The position numbers and the translations under genes are program-made. From assembly GCA_002398365.1 (NCBI GenBank), contig DGYK01000064.1, positions 27,963-91,962 on the forward strand: DNA of 64,000 bases, read 5' to 3'. Under the pieces are notes generated by a model, which was not told the DNA's origin, ran no database searches, and worked only from the letters and a program-made list of their open reading frames with translations. This document shows, piece by piece, positions 24,782 through 33,210 of this stretch; the stretch's first letter is position 1; the number at the start of each line of letters is the position of its first letter. The DNA comes from Flammeovirgaceae bacterium UBA5008 (GTDB lineage Bacteria > Bacteroidota > Bacteroidia > Cytophagales > Cyclobacteriaceae).

Positions 24782-27384
24782 ATCGCCAACCCCCCAAATG
24801 GGCCGACCGATTTTTGCAATGGTATTGCCGACCGGAGCTTTTAGAAGAAATTCAAGGTGATGTTTATGAGTTATTCTATCGCACCGTTAATCACTACCCA
24901 CGGCAAGCGAAGTTTCAATTTGTATGGAATGTAATTCGGTTTTTTCAATGGAAGAATATCAAACGAAGTAAAAGCAAAATTAATAATACCGGAGTAGCTA
25001 TGGATATGCTAAGAAATATTTTAACTGTTGCAATCCGCAACTTTGTGCGCCAACCCGGTCACTCCTTTTTAAGCATATTCGGATTATCATCAGGACTAAT
25101 TTGTGCGCTTTTGATCTTAACATGGATCATCCATGAAACTTCGTTTGATCAATTTCATTCTGAACCAGAGACGATTTATAAAGTGATGACGCATGTAAAA
25201 TCTGATGGAAATTTTCAAACATATGATCTTGCCTCGTCTGCTTTAGATGTCTCATCGATTCCAGAGGTCACAGCTCTAGCCAGTGTCTCATCCGGAAGCC
25301 GTTGGCCACATGAATTGTGTTTTCGCCCGGAAGAGAAAACCAATGAGTGCATCTATCTGAATGGTGTCTACGCAAATGAAAACCTCTTCTCCGTATTTAA
25401 CTTTCCAATTTTACAAGGAGATCGTCAACCACTGAAAGGAGCTGCCAACATTGCGATCTCAGAAAAAATGGCGGAAAGGCTTTATGGAAAAGCTAATCCA
25501 ATTGGTAAGATCATTAAAATTGATGATAGACATGAAGTAACCATTGCTTCTGTGTTTAAAAACGTTCCGATTAACTCGTCATTACAATTTGACTTTGCAC
25601 TTCCTTATCATATTCTTCAAAAACAATGGGGTATAAACGAAGCGATGATGGCGCGAAATTTTTTCAACATCTATATCAAAACAGGTTCACCTATTTCTGC
25701 AGAAGCACTCACCGCCAAATTAAATGACACCCGAGTTCTCACCGAAGAACATAAATCACAAAATGTAAGTTACCAAGCCTATCCCCTGTTAGATTGGCAT
25801 TTGAAAAGCAAATTTGAAGGAGGCAAAAATACTGGCGGGAAAATAGAGTACGTCTTTTTGTTCGGAATCATCGGTGCGCTGGTCGTATTAATGGCCGTTA
25901 TTAATTTGGTGAATATGTCTACCGCCAGAGCTTCTTTGCGAGCAAAGGAAATTGGTATTCGTAAAGTAACGGGTGCCTTGCGCACAAGCATTGCCGGTCA
26001 ATTCATGATTGAGTCGTTCGGTTTAGTACTTTTATCATTTATTATTTCCATCACGGCAGTGGAATGGATCTTACCGTCCTTTAGCTCGTTGCTCATGCAG
26101 CCCATTGAATTTCATCTGTTGCAAGGAAATACGCTCCTGTATTTGATTGGTTTTCTATTCGTTGTAGCCATTCTGGCGGGATTATATCCGGCACTCATCA
26201 TGTCTTCCTTTCAACCTGTTCGTATTCTGAAAAATCAACTCACCACTAATGCATCCGGCAATCATGGCTTCCGTAAATCTCTATTGGTAATCCAGCTAAG
26301 TGTTTCGTTGATTATTGTGATTTTTAGCGGTGTACTTTACCGGCAGTTGGAATTCATTACTCAGAAGAATTTGGGCTTCAATCGAAGTAACATGATTCGT
26401 TTGGAACCAACCTTTCGCCTATTAAAAAGTTATGAAAGCTTTAAAAATGAATTACTGAAGAACCCAAACATTATAAGTGTTGGCGGATCCAATGACAATC
26501 CATTAAATTCTGCTGGCGCTAATACCGGTGTCACGTGGCCAGGCAAGCCAGATGATTTGCGTGTATCGATCCGTACGATAGGATGCAATCCTGATTTTAC
26601 CCGAACCATGGGGCTAAAAATTCTGGAAGGCAATGACTTTCAAGCTGAAAAAAGTGATACGCTCAGAACAGAAGTTCTGGTAACTCAAGAAGCTGTGAAA
26701 GTAATGGGTTTAAAAAATCCCATTGGAGAGGAATTAAAATTTGGGCAAATCCCATGCGTTATCATTGGTGTCATCAACGATTTTCATACTTCATCACTGC
26801 ATGAAGCACTTCTTCCTGTAATTCTCTATCGACAGCACATTCAATCCATCAGTGCACTTTATATTGCTTTTCAACCCGGCACTACTGAGCAATCGATGCA
26901 GGCGATTAACAATACCTATAAATCATTTGAACCCGACTACACCATGAAGTACTGGTTTCAAGATGAAACATTCAATGAAACCTATAAAACTGAAATTGTT
27001 GCCTCGCGATTAACGATTCTCTTCACGTTTATTTCACTTAGTATTGCAATCATCGGAGTTATTGGGCTGGCGACTTTTACTACAATACGCAAAACCAAAG
27101 AGATCGGGATTCGCAGGGTTTTTGGTGCCTCCGCCACACAGGCGCTCATGGTTCTTACAAAGGAATTTATCAGTGTATTGATCATAGCGATACTGGTAGC
27201 AGTACCATTAGCATGGTACACTTCAGATCATTGGTTACAAGGATTTGCCTATCGCACCAATTTACCCTGGAGTATTTTTACAATAAGTGTGGTTGGCTTA
27301 ATCGTTTTGATTATGCTAGTAATCGTTATACTCGGGATAAAAACCATCCGAACTAATCCAACACAATCGCTGCGTACTGAATAA
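24778..27384 (+). CDS. FtsX-like permease with prefix domain, PadR-linked
   Basis: The 868-residue protein starts MNRQPPKWADRFLQWYCRPE followed by EEIQGDVYELFYRTV, the same prefix segment as the permease at 15063. Two MacB-core/FtsX units follow: helix SFLSIFGLSSGLICALLILT, core AISEKMAERLYGKANPIGK, helices with KEIGIRKVTGA, second core with LGFNRSNMIRLEP and NPIGEELKFG, and terminal helices with KEIGIRRVFGA. No ATPase gene is adjacent. It is coupled to padR by a 4-base overlap. It ends one base before a convergent gene. Confidence 0.88.
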   Translation: MNRQPPKWADRFLQWYCRPELLEEIQGDVYELFYRTVNHYPRQAKFQFVWNVIRFFQWKNIKRSKSKINNTGVAMDMLRNILTVAIRNFVRQPGHSFLSIFGLSSGLICALLILTWIIHETSFDQFHSEPETIYKVMTHVKSDGNFQTYDLASSALDVSSIPEVTALASVSSGSRWPHELCFRPEEKTNECIYLNGVYANENLFSVFNFPILQGDRQPLKGAANIAISEKMAERLYGKANPIGKIIKIDDRHEVTIASVFKNVPINSSLQFDFALPYHILQKQWGINEAMMARNFFNIYIKTGSPISAEALTAKLNDTRVLTEEHKSQNVSYQAYPLLDWHLKSKFEGGKNTGGKIEYVFLFGIIGALVVLMAVINLVNMSTARASLRAKEIGIRKVTGALRTSIAGQFMIESFGLVLLSFIISITAVEWILPSFSSLLMQPIEFHLLQGNTLLYLIGFLFVVAILAGLYPALIMSSFQPVRILKNQLTTNASGNHGFRKSLLVIQLSVSLIIVIFSGVLYRQLEFITQKNLGFNRSNMIRLEPTFRLLKSYESFKNELLKNPNIISVGGSNDNPLNSAGANTGVTWPGKPDDLRVSIRTIGCNPDFTRTMGLKILEGNDFQAEKSDTLRTEVLVTQEAVKVMGLKNPIGEELKFGQIPCVIIGVINDFHTSSLHEALLPVILYRQHIQSISALYIAFQPGTTEQSMQAINNTYKSFEPDYTMKYWFQDETFNETYKTEIVASRLTILFTFISLSIAIIGVIGLATFTTIRKTKEIGIRRVFGASATQALMVLTKEFISVLIIAILVAVPLAWYTSDHWLQGFAYRTNLPWSIFTISVVGLIVLIMLVIVILGIKTIRTNPTQSLRTE

Positions 27385-27385
27385 A

Positions 27386-27859
27386 TTATTTTGAATGTAG
27401 ACCCTCTTTTTTTCGTTGACTCGCAACAAACTCCGTACCGAATGACAGCTTTTTATTGAGGGCCGATTTCTCATCTACTATCCGCCAAAAAGGAGTGACC
27501 TTGCTTAAGGCTACTCCCTTTTCTATTTGTTCGTGGGCAGCTTCCGAAACGATTCGTAAAAATATTCCGGAAGTAACCGGACATGTGTATTCGGCTCCAT
27601 ACTCATTGGCCAAATCTCTTCGCATATTTGCCAAGCTGCCACTTTTACCTTTCGGAATTTGCCGAATGTAGTCATCGATTATTTTGGGTGTGGCAATTAA
27701 CATTCTTGATCCTGCCGGCATATCGGCAAAATCTTTCTCCAATTTTTTTACGACATACTCTTTGGCCGGATCATTGACTTTGTCAGTCCAGGTTTTTCCT
27801 TTACCGGGTTTCATGGTAGGCATTAACTTTTTTCCAGCGGTTTTCTTTAGAGCATTCAT
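27386..27859 (-). CDS. MGMT/ATL-like DNA-binding-domain protein
   Basis: The 157-residue Lys-rich protein has a degenerate resemblance to the helical DNA-binding domain of alkylguanine transferases and alkyltransferase-like proteins: QIPKGKSGSLANMRRDLANE in the position of the helix-turn-helix, TPFWRIV in place of the PxHRV/PWHRV signature, and FVASQRKKEGLHSK like the family end. C95 in YTCPVTSGIF lies elsewhere, so alkyl transfer to the usual cysteine is not expected. It is the last gene of the WYL-linked operon. The relation is an inference from motif order; the family is otherwise unnamed. Confidence 0.5.
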   Translation of the reverse strand: MNALKKTAGKKLMPTMKPGKGKTWTDKVNDPAKEYVVKKLEKDFADMPAGSRMLIATPKIIDDYIRQIPKGKSGSLANMRRDLANEYGAEYTCPVTSGIFLRIVSEAAHEQIEKGVALSKVTPFWRIVDEKSALNKKLSFGTEFVASQRKKEGLHSK

Positions 27860-27864
27860 ACAAC

Positions 27865-28290
27865 TTACTTTTCAATTAGTTCCTTCATCGAATTTACAAC
27901 CATTTTCCAATTTTGTTCGGAGTGTGACAACACATCTTTATCTGCGATGCCATCCTGCTGAATTGTTAGCTTCGTTTGATTTCCCTGATCTTCTAATTGA
28001 TAAACGATGTTGGCGTAATTTTCAGGCTTATCTTCCTTTCCGGAAAAAGAACTCCAGTAATTATAAGTTACCGACTTACCTGCATCGATTTGAAGAATTG
28101 TACCCTTGTCTACATACGATTTACCTTCCCACTCACCACTAAAAGTAATAGGGTCACCCACTTTCCAAGTGGTTTGGAGATTTGTTCCGAAAAAATATTG
28201 CTTAACTAAGTTAGGATCAGTTAATGCATTCCAGACCTTTTGTGAAGAGGCATTTATCAAAAATGAAAGATTGAGGGTAAGTGTGTTCAT
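27865..28290 (-). CDS. AHSA1/SRPBCC domain protein
   Basis: The 141-residue protein begins MNTLTLNLSFLINASSQKVW, then NALTDPNLVKQYFFGTNLQT, WKVGDPITFSGEWEGKSY and LSHSEQNWKMVVNSMKELIE, the SRPBCC/AHSA1 pattern. It probably binds a hydrophobic ligand. It sits five bases before the MGMT-like gene in the leftward operon behind the WYL regulator and parallels the AHSA1 gene at 9316 in the first cluster. Confidence 0.88.
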   Translation of the reverse strand: MNTLTLNLSFLINASSQKVWNALTDPNLVKQYFFGTNLQTTWKVGDPITFSGEWEGKSYVDKGTILQIDAGKSVTYNYWSSFSGKEDKPENYANIVYQLEDQGNQTKLTIQQDGIADKDVLSHSEQNWKMVVNSMKELIEK

Positions 28291-28304
28291 AAGGTGTTAT
28301 TGTT

Positions 28305-28517
28305 TTAGTTAAGTTCATTGCATTCAAATCCATACTTCTTCAAAAGAGCTACCGCTTCCTCTGAATTTACGTTGTCAGATACAATTCGAAGTATTTTATC
28401 GCAATCGTCTAGTGCAAAATTCCACCGGCCCTTTCCAGCGAGCAAGTTAATTTGAGGCGCAAGTGTTTTGACTTGCTCTGTAGATTGCACTGTAGTAGCG
28501 AATACCATTACCTCCAT
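28305..28517 (-). CDS. Small conserved ferredoxin-like-fold protein
   Basis: The 70-residue protein reads MEVMVFATTVQSTEQVKTLA, LLAGKGRWNFALDDCDKILR, IVSDNVNSEEAVALLKKYGF. The beta-alpha-beta-beta-alpha-beta pattern resembles a heavy-metal-associated (ferredoxin-like) fold but lacks the CxxC metal motif. Similar short proteins occur in other Bacteroidota operons (from memory). It sits two bases after the exported VOC gene and 14 bases before the AHSA1 gene. Function unknown. Confidence 0.65.
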   Translation of the reverse strand: MEVMVFATTVQSTEQVKTLAPQINLLAGKGRWNFALDDCDKILRIVSDNVNSEEAVALLKKYGFECNELN

Positions 28518-28519
28518 AA

Positions 28520-28987
28520 TTAGTTTTGTGGTTTATATGTTACGATGTCTATACCAATACCATTCGGATCTACAATAGCAAAATGCCGATCGCCCCAAGG
28601 CTCATCACGCAAAGTGATGGCAACCGGAATTTTCTTCATTTTCATTTGTTCATACACCATATCTACGTTATCTACCTCAATTGTCAGGTAGGCACCTTTT
28701 CCGTTAAACGGAGGTTGAAACAAAGGCTGTTGACTTTCGTGATTCGGTAATAGGAAACTAATCTGATCTGTACCATTCTTTACTTTTAACAAAAGATAGA
28801 AGTCATTTTCAAAAACAACTTCCATCTTCAACACTTGGGTATAAAACAATTTTGTCTCTTTCAACTTAGAAGTAATAAATCCAGCATTCAGTTTCATAGA
28901 CTTTGAATCATTTTGTGCATCCGCTGAACAGATCATCGCACAAAGAAGTGCGGCAACAATTCCTAGAAATAGAATCCACTTTCGCAT
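28520..28987 (-). CDS. Exported VOC (glyoxalase-like) protein
   Basis: From ATG 28987 the protein has 155 residues. It begins with a signal peptide (MRKWILFLGIVAALLCAMIC, SADAQ), so it is exported. A VOC domain follows: LNAGFITSKLKETKLFYTQV, GAYLTIEVDNVDMVYEQMKM, and WGDRHFAIVDPNGIGIDIVT. Export of a single-domain VOC protein is unusual, since most act in the cytoplasm. The TTG at 28999 is a poorer start. It follows the GyrI-like gene by eight bases. Confidence 0.82.
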   Translation of the reverse strand: MRKWILFLGIVAALLCAMICSADAQNDSKSMKLNAGFITSKLKETKLFYTQVLKMEVVFENDFYLLLKVKNGTDQISFLLPNHESQQPLFQPPFNGKGAYLTIEVDNVDMVYEQMKMKKIPVAITLRDEPWGDRHFAIVDPNGIGIDIVTYKPQN

Positions 28988-28995
28988 AGTACACT

Positions 28996-29457
28996 TCAAT
29001 TTATTCCCATCTGAATTTCAGTAACATTGGCTTCCGGATTTGCAAAATCCGCATTGATATACAACTCGCGTGTAATTCCAGTCGGCTGCAGGTGATGTTG
29101 TTGCATAAACTCCATTAAGATGCCGTAGCTCTTCGGAATCTCATGCCAGGCACCTTCATGCAAAAGCGAAACACATTTAAAATCTTCGGTACGCTTAAAA
29201 TGAAATGCGCCATCGTAGTCTGACGGAATAGATGCCGTTGGTAAACAAACTTCAAGCGTGAAGGGTTTGGTTTCATCGCCCATAAATCCGAAGTAGTGCC
29301 AGTGGATAGGACCGGACGGATGAAGATCTAGCCGAACAGATTCTTTAAAGAGTTCTTTTGCCACCGGCACTTGATTGATCAGATCGCTGATCTTCACTTC
29401 GGCACGATGAAATAAAAAGTTGATTGGCTTTACTTGTTTGATGACTGGTTGATTCAT
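28996..29457 (-). CDS. GyrI-like effector-binding domain protein
   Basis: The 153-residue protein shows KPINFLFHRAEVKISDLINQ, IHWHYFGFMGDETKPFTLEV and FKCVSLLHEGAWHEIPKSYG followed by ITRELYINADFANPE. This is the GyrI-like/AraC effector domain without a DNA-binding part. It probably binds small lipophilic cations or related toxins. It follows DoxX by 60 bases in the WYL-linked operon and corresponds to the gene at 7154 in the first cluster. Confidence 0.78.
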   Translation of the reverse strand: MNQPVIKQVKPINFLFHRAEVKISDLINQVPVAKELFKESVRLDLHPSGPIHWHYFGFMGDETKPFTLEVCLPTASIPSDYDGAFHFKRTEDFKCVSLLHEGAWHEIPKSYGILMEFMQQHHLQPTGITRELYINADFANPEANVTEIQMGIN

Positions 29458-29517
29458 AATTATTTTTTAAAGTGTAAGACTCTATTTTAGGTGAGTGACT
29501 AGGCGTTTCAGCTATGA

Positions 29518-29862
29518 TTAGATAAAAAAAGTAAAGGCGAAGATGATCGCGAGATGAACCAAAACAATTGCAGGGGCCATGGCCTCTTTAGGTTCGCGCG
29601 CACGCACATGCGAAAAAATGGCGCCAATCAAAATAATAGCTGACAGCAAAATGGCTATCAGTCGAGTCGGTTCAAAAAGTAAGCCGATAGCAGTGACTAC
29701 TTCGCCCAACCCAACCGTAATCATAAACCACATGGGGTAACCCAATCGTTGAAAGAGTTCTACTTTGTCTTTTTTACGAATAATTTTGGCAAAACCGAAG
29801 ATGAGTGAAGGTGTTGCCATGGCGAGAAGAATAAGCCAAAAGAGGATGATTTTGATTTCCAT
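29518..29862 (-). CDS. DoxX-like membrane protein
   Basis: The 114-residue protein has four hydrophobic helices: IIILFWLILLAMATPSLIFG-like N-terminus, YPMWFMITVGLGEVVTAIGL, LIAILLSAIILIGAIFSHV and APAIVLVHLAIIFAFTFF. The RLGYPMWF and GLGEVVTAIGLLF signatures match the DoxX family. It is the first gene of the operon behind the WYL regulator, 115 bases downstream of it, with two TGTCA-containing repeats in its promoter region. Confidence 0.85.
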   Translation of the reverse strand: MEIKIILFWLILLAMATPSLIFGFAKIIRKKDKVELFQRLGYPMWFMITVGLGEVVTAIGLLFEPTRLIAILLSAIILIGAIFSHVRAREPKEAMAPAIVLVHLAIIFAFTFFI

Positions 29863-29895
29863 AGATTAATTTTTTCTCAAATCAACCTATGCAGC

Positions 29896-29967
29896 CTGTC
29901 AGCCCTATGTCAGTAGAAAAGAAATAGTTGAATTATTTTTTGCAGGCGAGTGACAACCCTATGTCAG
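29896..29967 (-). promoter_or_regulatory. Repeated TGTCA sites, candidate WYL-regulator operator
   Basis: CAGCCCTATGTCAG at 29900-29913 and CAACCCTATGTCAG at 29954-29967 match at 13 of 14 positions and are 54 bases apart. The upstream copy also forms TGACA-ACCCTA-TGTCA, an inverted repeat at 29952-29966. The other forms TGTCA-GCCCTA-TGTCA. Both lie between the WYL gene and the DoxX operon, suggesting control of that operon by the WYL protein. Confidence 0.6.
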
Positions 29968-29977
29968 GAGGAGGCAT

Positions 29978-30943
29978 TTATCGGGTTTCGAGCTTCAAAT
30001 AATGTTCCTGAAGTTCCTCCACCAGTTGTTGAATCGTTTCTTTCAGCTCTTCCGGTTTTTCAATTTCCACACCCCGGCCATACGATAGGAGCCAGCGTGC
30101 CATCATGTTCAGATCTGCTGTGAGAAAATGCATGCGCACTTGTCCATCGGCATCTTCTTCCGAAACAAACCCAAAATAGTGCCGCGAGTTTTGAATATAG
30201 TGCGCTTCTTTGCGATCAAATAGAACGGTGGCAGATTTCATTTCTACATTCGCCTGCTGCAAGCTGTTGAAATACTCTTGCATAGTCGAAATGCTACGCG
30301 GCTGAAAAACTTCTCCGGTCGATTTTAATTCCTTGATGCGATCACAACGAAAATCGCGGAAGCCATTGCGCAAGCGACACCATGCAATAAGATGCCAGGC
30401 AGCACTATAATAAAATAAACCAATCGGCTCCACTTCGCGCTCGGTTAACTCATTCTGATGATTGCTGAAATAGTGCAGGAAGATAACCTGCTTCCCTACC
30501 ACTGCCTTCTGCAAATCAGTTAAAAAATTTCCTGCCTGTGCCGGAAGAGTGACGCGCGGCTTCATCACTTCTATATGATCTTGTAAACTTTCCAAATGAT
30601 CCTTTTGCGCTTCGTTCAATACGGCTTTAATTTTGAATAGCGCTCCTTCAAATGCGGATTGTACGGAGCTATCCGTCATGCGCTCCACTAACTTTCCGGC
30701 CATCATCATGGCGCTCGCTTCATTTTCGGTAAACATCACCGGAGGCAAGTGGTAGCCATCAACAATAAAGTAGCCTGTCCCTGCTTCCGAGCCAATGGGC
30801 ACACCGGCTTCCATCAATGCTTTCACATCGCGATATACCGTGCGCACGCTAATTTGAAAACGCTCGGCAATTTCTTCAGCTTTTACAATCTTCTTGGATT
30901 GCAACTGAACTAAAATAGCGGTAAGTCGATCGATCCGATTCAT
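29978..30943 (-). CDS. YafY-type HTH/WYL transcriptional regulator
   Basis: The 321-residue protein opens with a DeoR-type helix-turn-helix (MNRIDRLTAILVQLQSKKIV, RFQISVRTVYRDVKALMEAG). A WYL domain follows at about 140-240 (IFLHYFSNHQNELTEREVEP, GLFYYSAAWHLIAWCRLRNG, FRDFRCDRIKEL) and a WCX-type C-terminal domain. Arrangement and length are those of the YafY family. It probably controls the DoxX operon immediately downstream, whose promoter holds the paired TGTCA sites. The ligand is unknown. Confidence 0.92.
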   Translation of the reverse strand: MNRIDRLTAILVQLQSKKIVKAEEIAERFQISVRTVYRDVKALMEAGVPIGSEAGTGYFIVDGYHLPPVMFTENEASAMMMAGKLVERMTDSSVQSAFEGALFKIKAVLNEAQKDHLESLQDHIEVMKPRVTLPAQAGNFLTDLQKAVVGKQVIFLHYFSNHQNELTEREVEPIGLFYYSAAWHLIAWCRLRNGFRDFRCDRIKELKSTGEVFQPRSISTMQEYFNSLQQANVEMKSATVLFDRKEAHYIQNSRHYFGFVSEEDADGQVRMHFLTADLNMMARWLLSYGRGVEIEKPEELKETIQQLVEELQEHYLKLETR

Positions 30944-30983
30944 CAGATCAAAAATAAAGAATTATCAGGCAATAAGAGATGAT

Positions 30984-31748
30984 CTATTTAAAAAACACAT
31001 CATATCCGAAGCGTAAAATAGTAGCGCACACAACGCACAAAAAGAAAATGCGAATGAATTGATTTCCGCGCAGCAACGCAAAGCGAGTACCAACAAATCC
31101 ACCGGCCATATTACACACAGCCATCGGTATAGCCAACTCAAACAAAATATTTCCGGTGCTGGCAAAATAAATAATGGAGGCCATGTTCGTGGCGAGATTC
31201 ACCGTTTTAGCGTGCGCACTGGCATGCATAAAATCATGGCCGAGTAAACTAATAAACATCAGCACCAGAAAACTACCGGTACCTGGGCCAATGAAGCCAT
31301 CATAAAAGCCAATCACCAAACCACTGATTAATCCTCTTGTTAACGCCCAACCAAATGGCAACTCTTTTTCTTCGTGTTGTCCGAAATTCTTTTTGGTATA
31401 CGTGTAAATCGCAACTATGATCAGCGCCACTAAAATGATGGGCTTGAATGTTTGATTGCTGATCGTGCTCACCAAATACGAACCAAACATAGCCGCACAA
31501 AAGGCAGCACCAGCAATAAATCCTACAAGCTTCCAATGTATGGTAACACGCTTGGCATATTGATATAATGAAACGGAAGTGCCGAGAAATGAAGGCAGCT
31601 TTGTAGTGCCCAATAAAGTGGCCACCGAATAATTCGGAAACGTCATGAACAAAACGGGTGTTTGCACTAACCCTCCGCCACCAACAATAGCATCAATAAA
31701 TCCGGCCGCAAAAGCAGCGATACAAACAATTAAAATACCAATCGACAC
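30984..31748 (-). CDS. TSUP (TauE/SafE) family exporter
   Basis: The 254-residue protein has about eight transmembrane helices and the TSUP signatures: GFIDAIVGGGGLVQTPVLF near the N-terminus and GFYDGFIGPGTGSFLVLMFI at the centre, repeated halves typical of the family. Members export sulfite or organosulfur compounds, or carry sulfur-related anions. No neighbour identifies the substrate. It is 40 bases upstream of the WYL gene in the same direction, with which it may be cotranscribed. Confidence 0.9.
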   Translation of the reverse strand: MSIGILIVCIAAFAAGFIDAIVGGGGLVQTPVLFMTFPNYSVATLLGTTKLPSFLGTSVSLYQYAKRVTIHWKLVGFIAGAAFCAAMFGSYLVSTISNQTFKPIILVALIIVAIYTYTKKNFGQHEEKELPFGWALTRGLISGLVIGFYDGFIGPGTGSFLVLMFISLLGHDFMHASAHAKTVNLATNMASIIYFASTGNILFELAIPMAVCNMAGGFVGTRFALLRGNQFIRIFFLCVVCATILRFGYDVFFK

Positions 31749-31775
31749 GATAAAAAAATTAGTGGTCGCAAGGTA

Positions 31776-33170
31776 CTATTTTATATGATGTTTGACTTCT
31801 TTCGTTAGCAACGAACACGCATAAATGCTCTGTCCATTTTTCACTGTTGCTGATTCCGATTCAGGTAAAACAGATTTAATATATTCCAGCAGTACTTCTG
31901 CTTGACTAACCGTGACACGTAAATGACCCGCATTCGGAATTTTATCGCCTGTCAGGTATGCCTCACTATTGTAGGTATTAGAAAATGCATCAGCGGGCAT
32001 CGGGCATGTGATATACGACACTCCTTCTTTTTCATTCTTTACGAAAATATGATCGTGTCCTTGAAAAAAGGCAGTAACATTATTTTTTACCATCAGTTGA
32101 TGAATCGGAAGCCCCCAACCATTACGTAGCTCATCAAATTCATACAACCCGCTTCGACCGTTGCCACCCCACTCATATTTATCCGCCCACTCTACCCCAC
32201 CCCGGCATGATCCTAACACATGATGACCAAATACAAATTTGTTTTTTGCATCGGATTGCTCCAATGTTGTCTTTAACCATTGGTATTGCTCTTTGCCCAA
32301 CGAAAAATCCCATTCATTATCTAATATGCGGCCATCGTCATTCGATGAACCTGCTGAATACCAATACACATCTAAAACAACAAACAACGAATTACCCCAG
32401 CTAAAGGAGTAATAATTGTGACGATTATTATTAACAGCAGGCGGAACCGGCAAAAAGTTAGTGCGTGCCTTAAACGACCATGCCGCTAAACTATTTTCTG
32501 TTCCATCACTATTACCGGGCGTTTCCATCTCATGATTACCTTGCACAAAGAAGAAAGGAACCGAGTGACAAAGCTCACCTAAAAATTCCCGTTGTCGAAC
32601 ATAAAGTGCAGCAATGGATTCAGCTGAAGGGTTTTTAACTTTCGATGCTCGAAAATCATCCCCCAACGAAATATGAAAATCAGGTTGCTGGCTTTTGATG
32701 TTTTGAATAGTGCGTGCGTACAAATCAACATTGCAGTGTCGCGGAGTGCCTAGATGTGAATCGGCTGAAATGGTAAAAGTAAAATCACTCGATGCTGACC
32801 GCTGTGTAAAAAAAGTGTGAATGGTGGTGTCTGAAAATGTGGTATTGCCAATAATGATTTGATAAAAATATTGCGAACTTGGCTTTAGGTTTGTCAGTGT
32901 TACTTCTGTTGGATGAATGTCATCTGAAGAATAGGATTTTGTTTTCTGATTCAGATTATTTCGCTCTTGGCCATATCGAATATAAAATAAAACCGTTGTC
33001 TTTGTCAAAACACTCAAAGCAATGGAGTTTTTCGTTGGCCTTCCTAAGATTACATTATATTGAACGACATCTTCTGTAACCAACCGCCTAATCCAATGAA
33101 AAGAAGACAAAAGTAAACCACTTGCTATGGCAGCAATACGCTGGAAGAAAAATCTTCTTGAATGATTCAT
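31776..33170 (-). CDS. Tat-exported metallophosphoesterase
   Basis: From ATG 33170 the protein has 464 residues. The N-terminus MNHSRRFFFQRIAAIASGLL is a Tat signal (SRRFFFQ). A fibronectin-like domain follows (YNVILGRPTKNSIALSVLTK), then a calcineurin-type phosphoesterase: FTISADSHLG, SLGDDFRAS, VQGNHEMETPG, FGHHVLGS and QGHDHIFVK. These give the two metal sites (D, H, D, N, H, H, HxH). The architecture resembles purple acid phosphatase-like and PhoD-like enzymes but is not a close match to either. It lies 27 bases after the TSUP gene start. Exported phosphomonoesterase or phosphodiesterase is likely. Confidence 0.85.
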   Translation of the reverse strand: MNHSRRFFFQRIAAIASGLLLSSFHWIRRLVTEDVVQYNVILGRPTKNSIALSVLTKTTVLFYIRYGQERNNLNQKTKSYSSDDIHPTEVTLTNLKPSSQYFYQIIIGNTTFSDTTIHTFFTQRSASSDFTFTISADSHLGTPRHCNVDLYARTIQNIKSQQPDFHISLGDDFRASKVKNPSAESIAALYVRQREFLGELCHSVPFFFVQGNHEMETPGNSDGTENSLAAWSFKARTNFLPVPPAVNNNRHNYYSFSWGNSLFVVLDVYWYSAGSSNDDGRILDNEWDFSLGKEQYQWLKTTLEQSDAKNKFVFGHHVLGSCRGGVEWADKYEWGGNGRSGLYEFDELRNGWGLPIHQLMVKNNVTAFFQGHDHIFVKNEKEGVSYITCPMPADAFSNTYNSEAYLTGDKIPNAGHLRVTVSQAEVLLEYIKSVLPESESATVKNGQSIYACSLLTKEVKHHIK

Positions 33171-33210
33171 GCCATCCAAGTTAATCAATGGAATTTAAAA
33201 ATAAATACCT

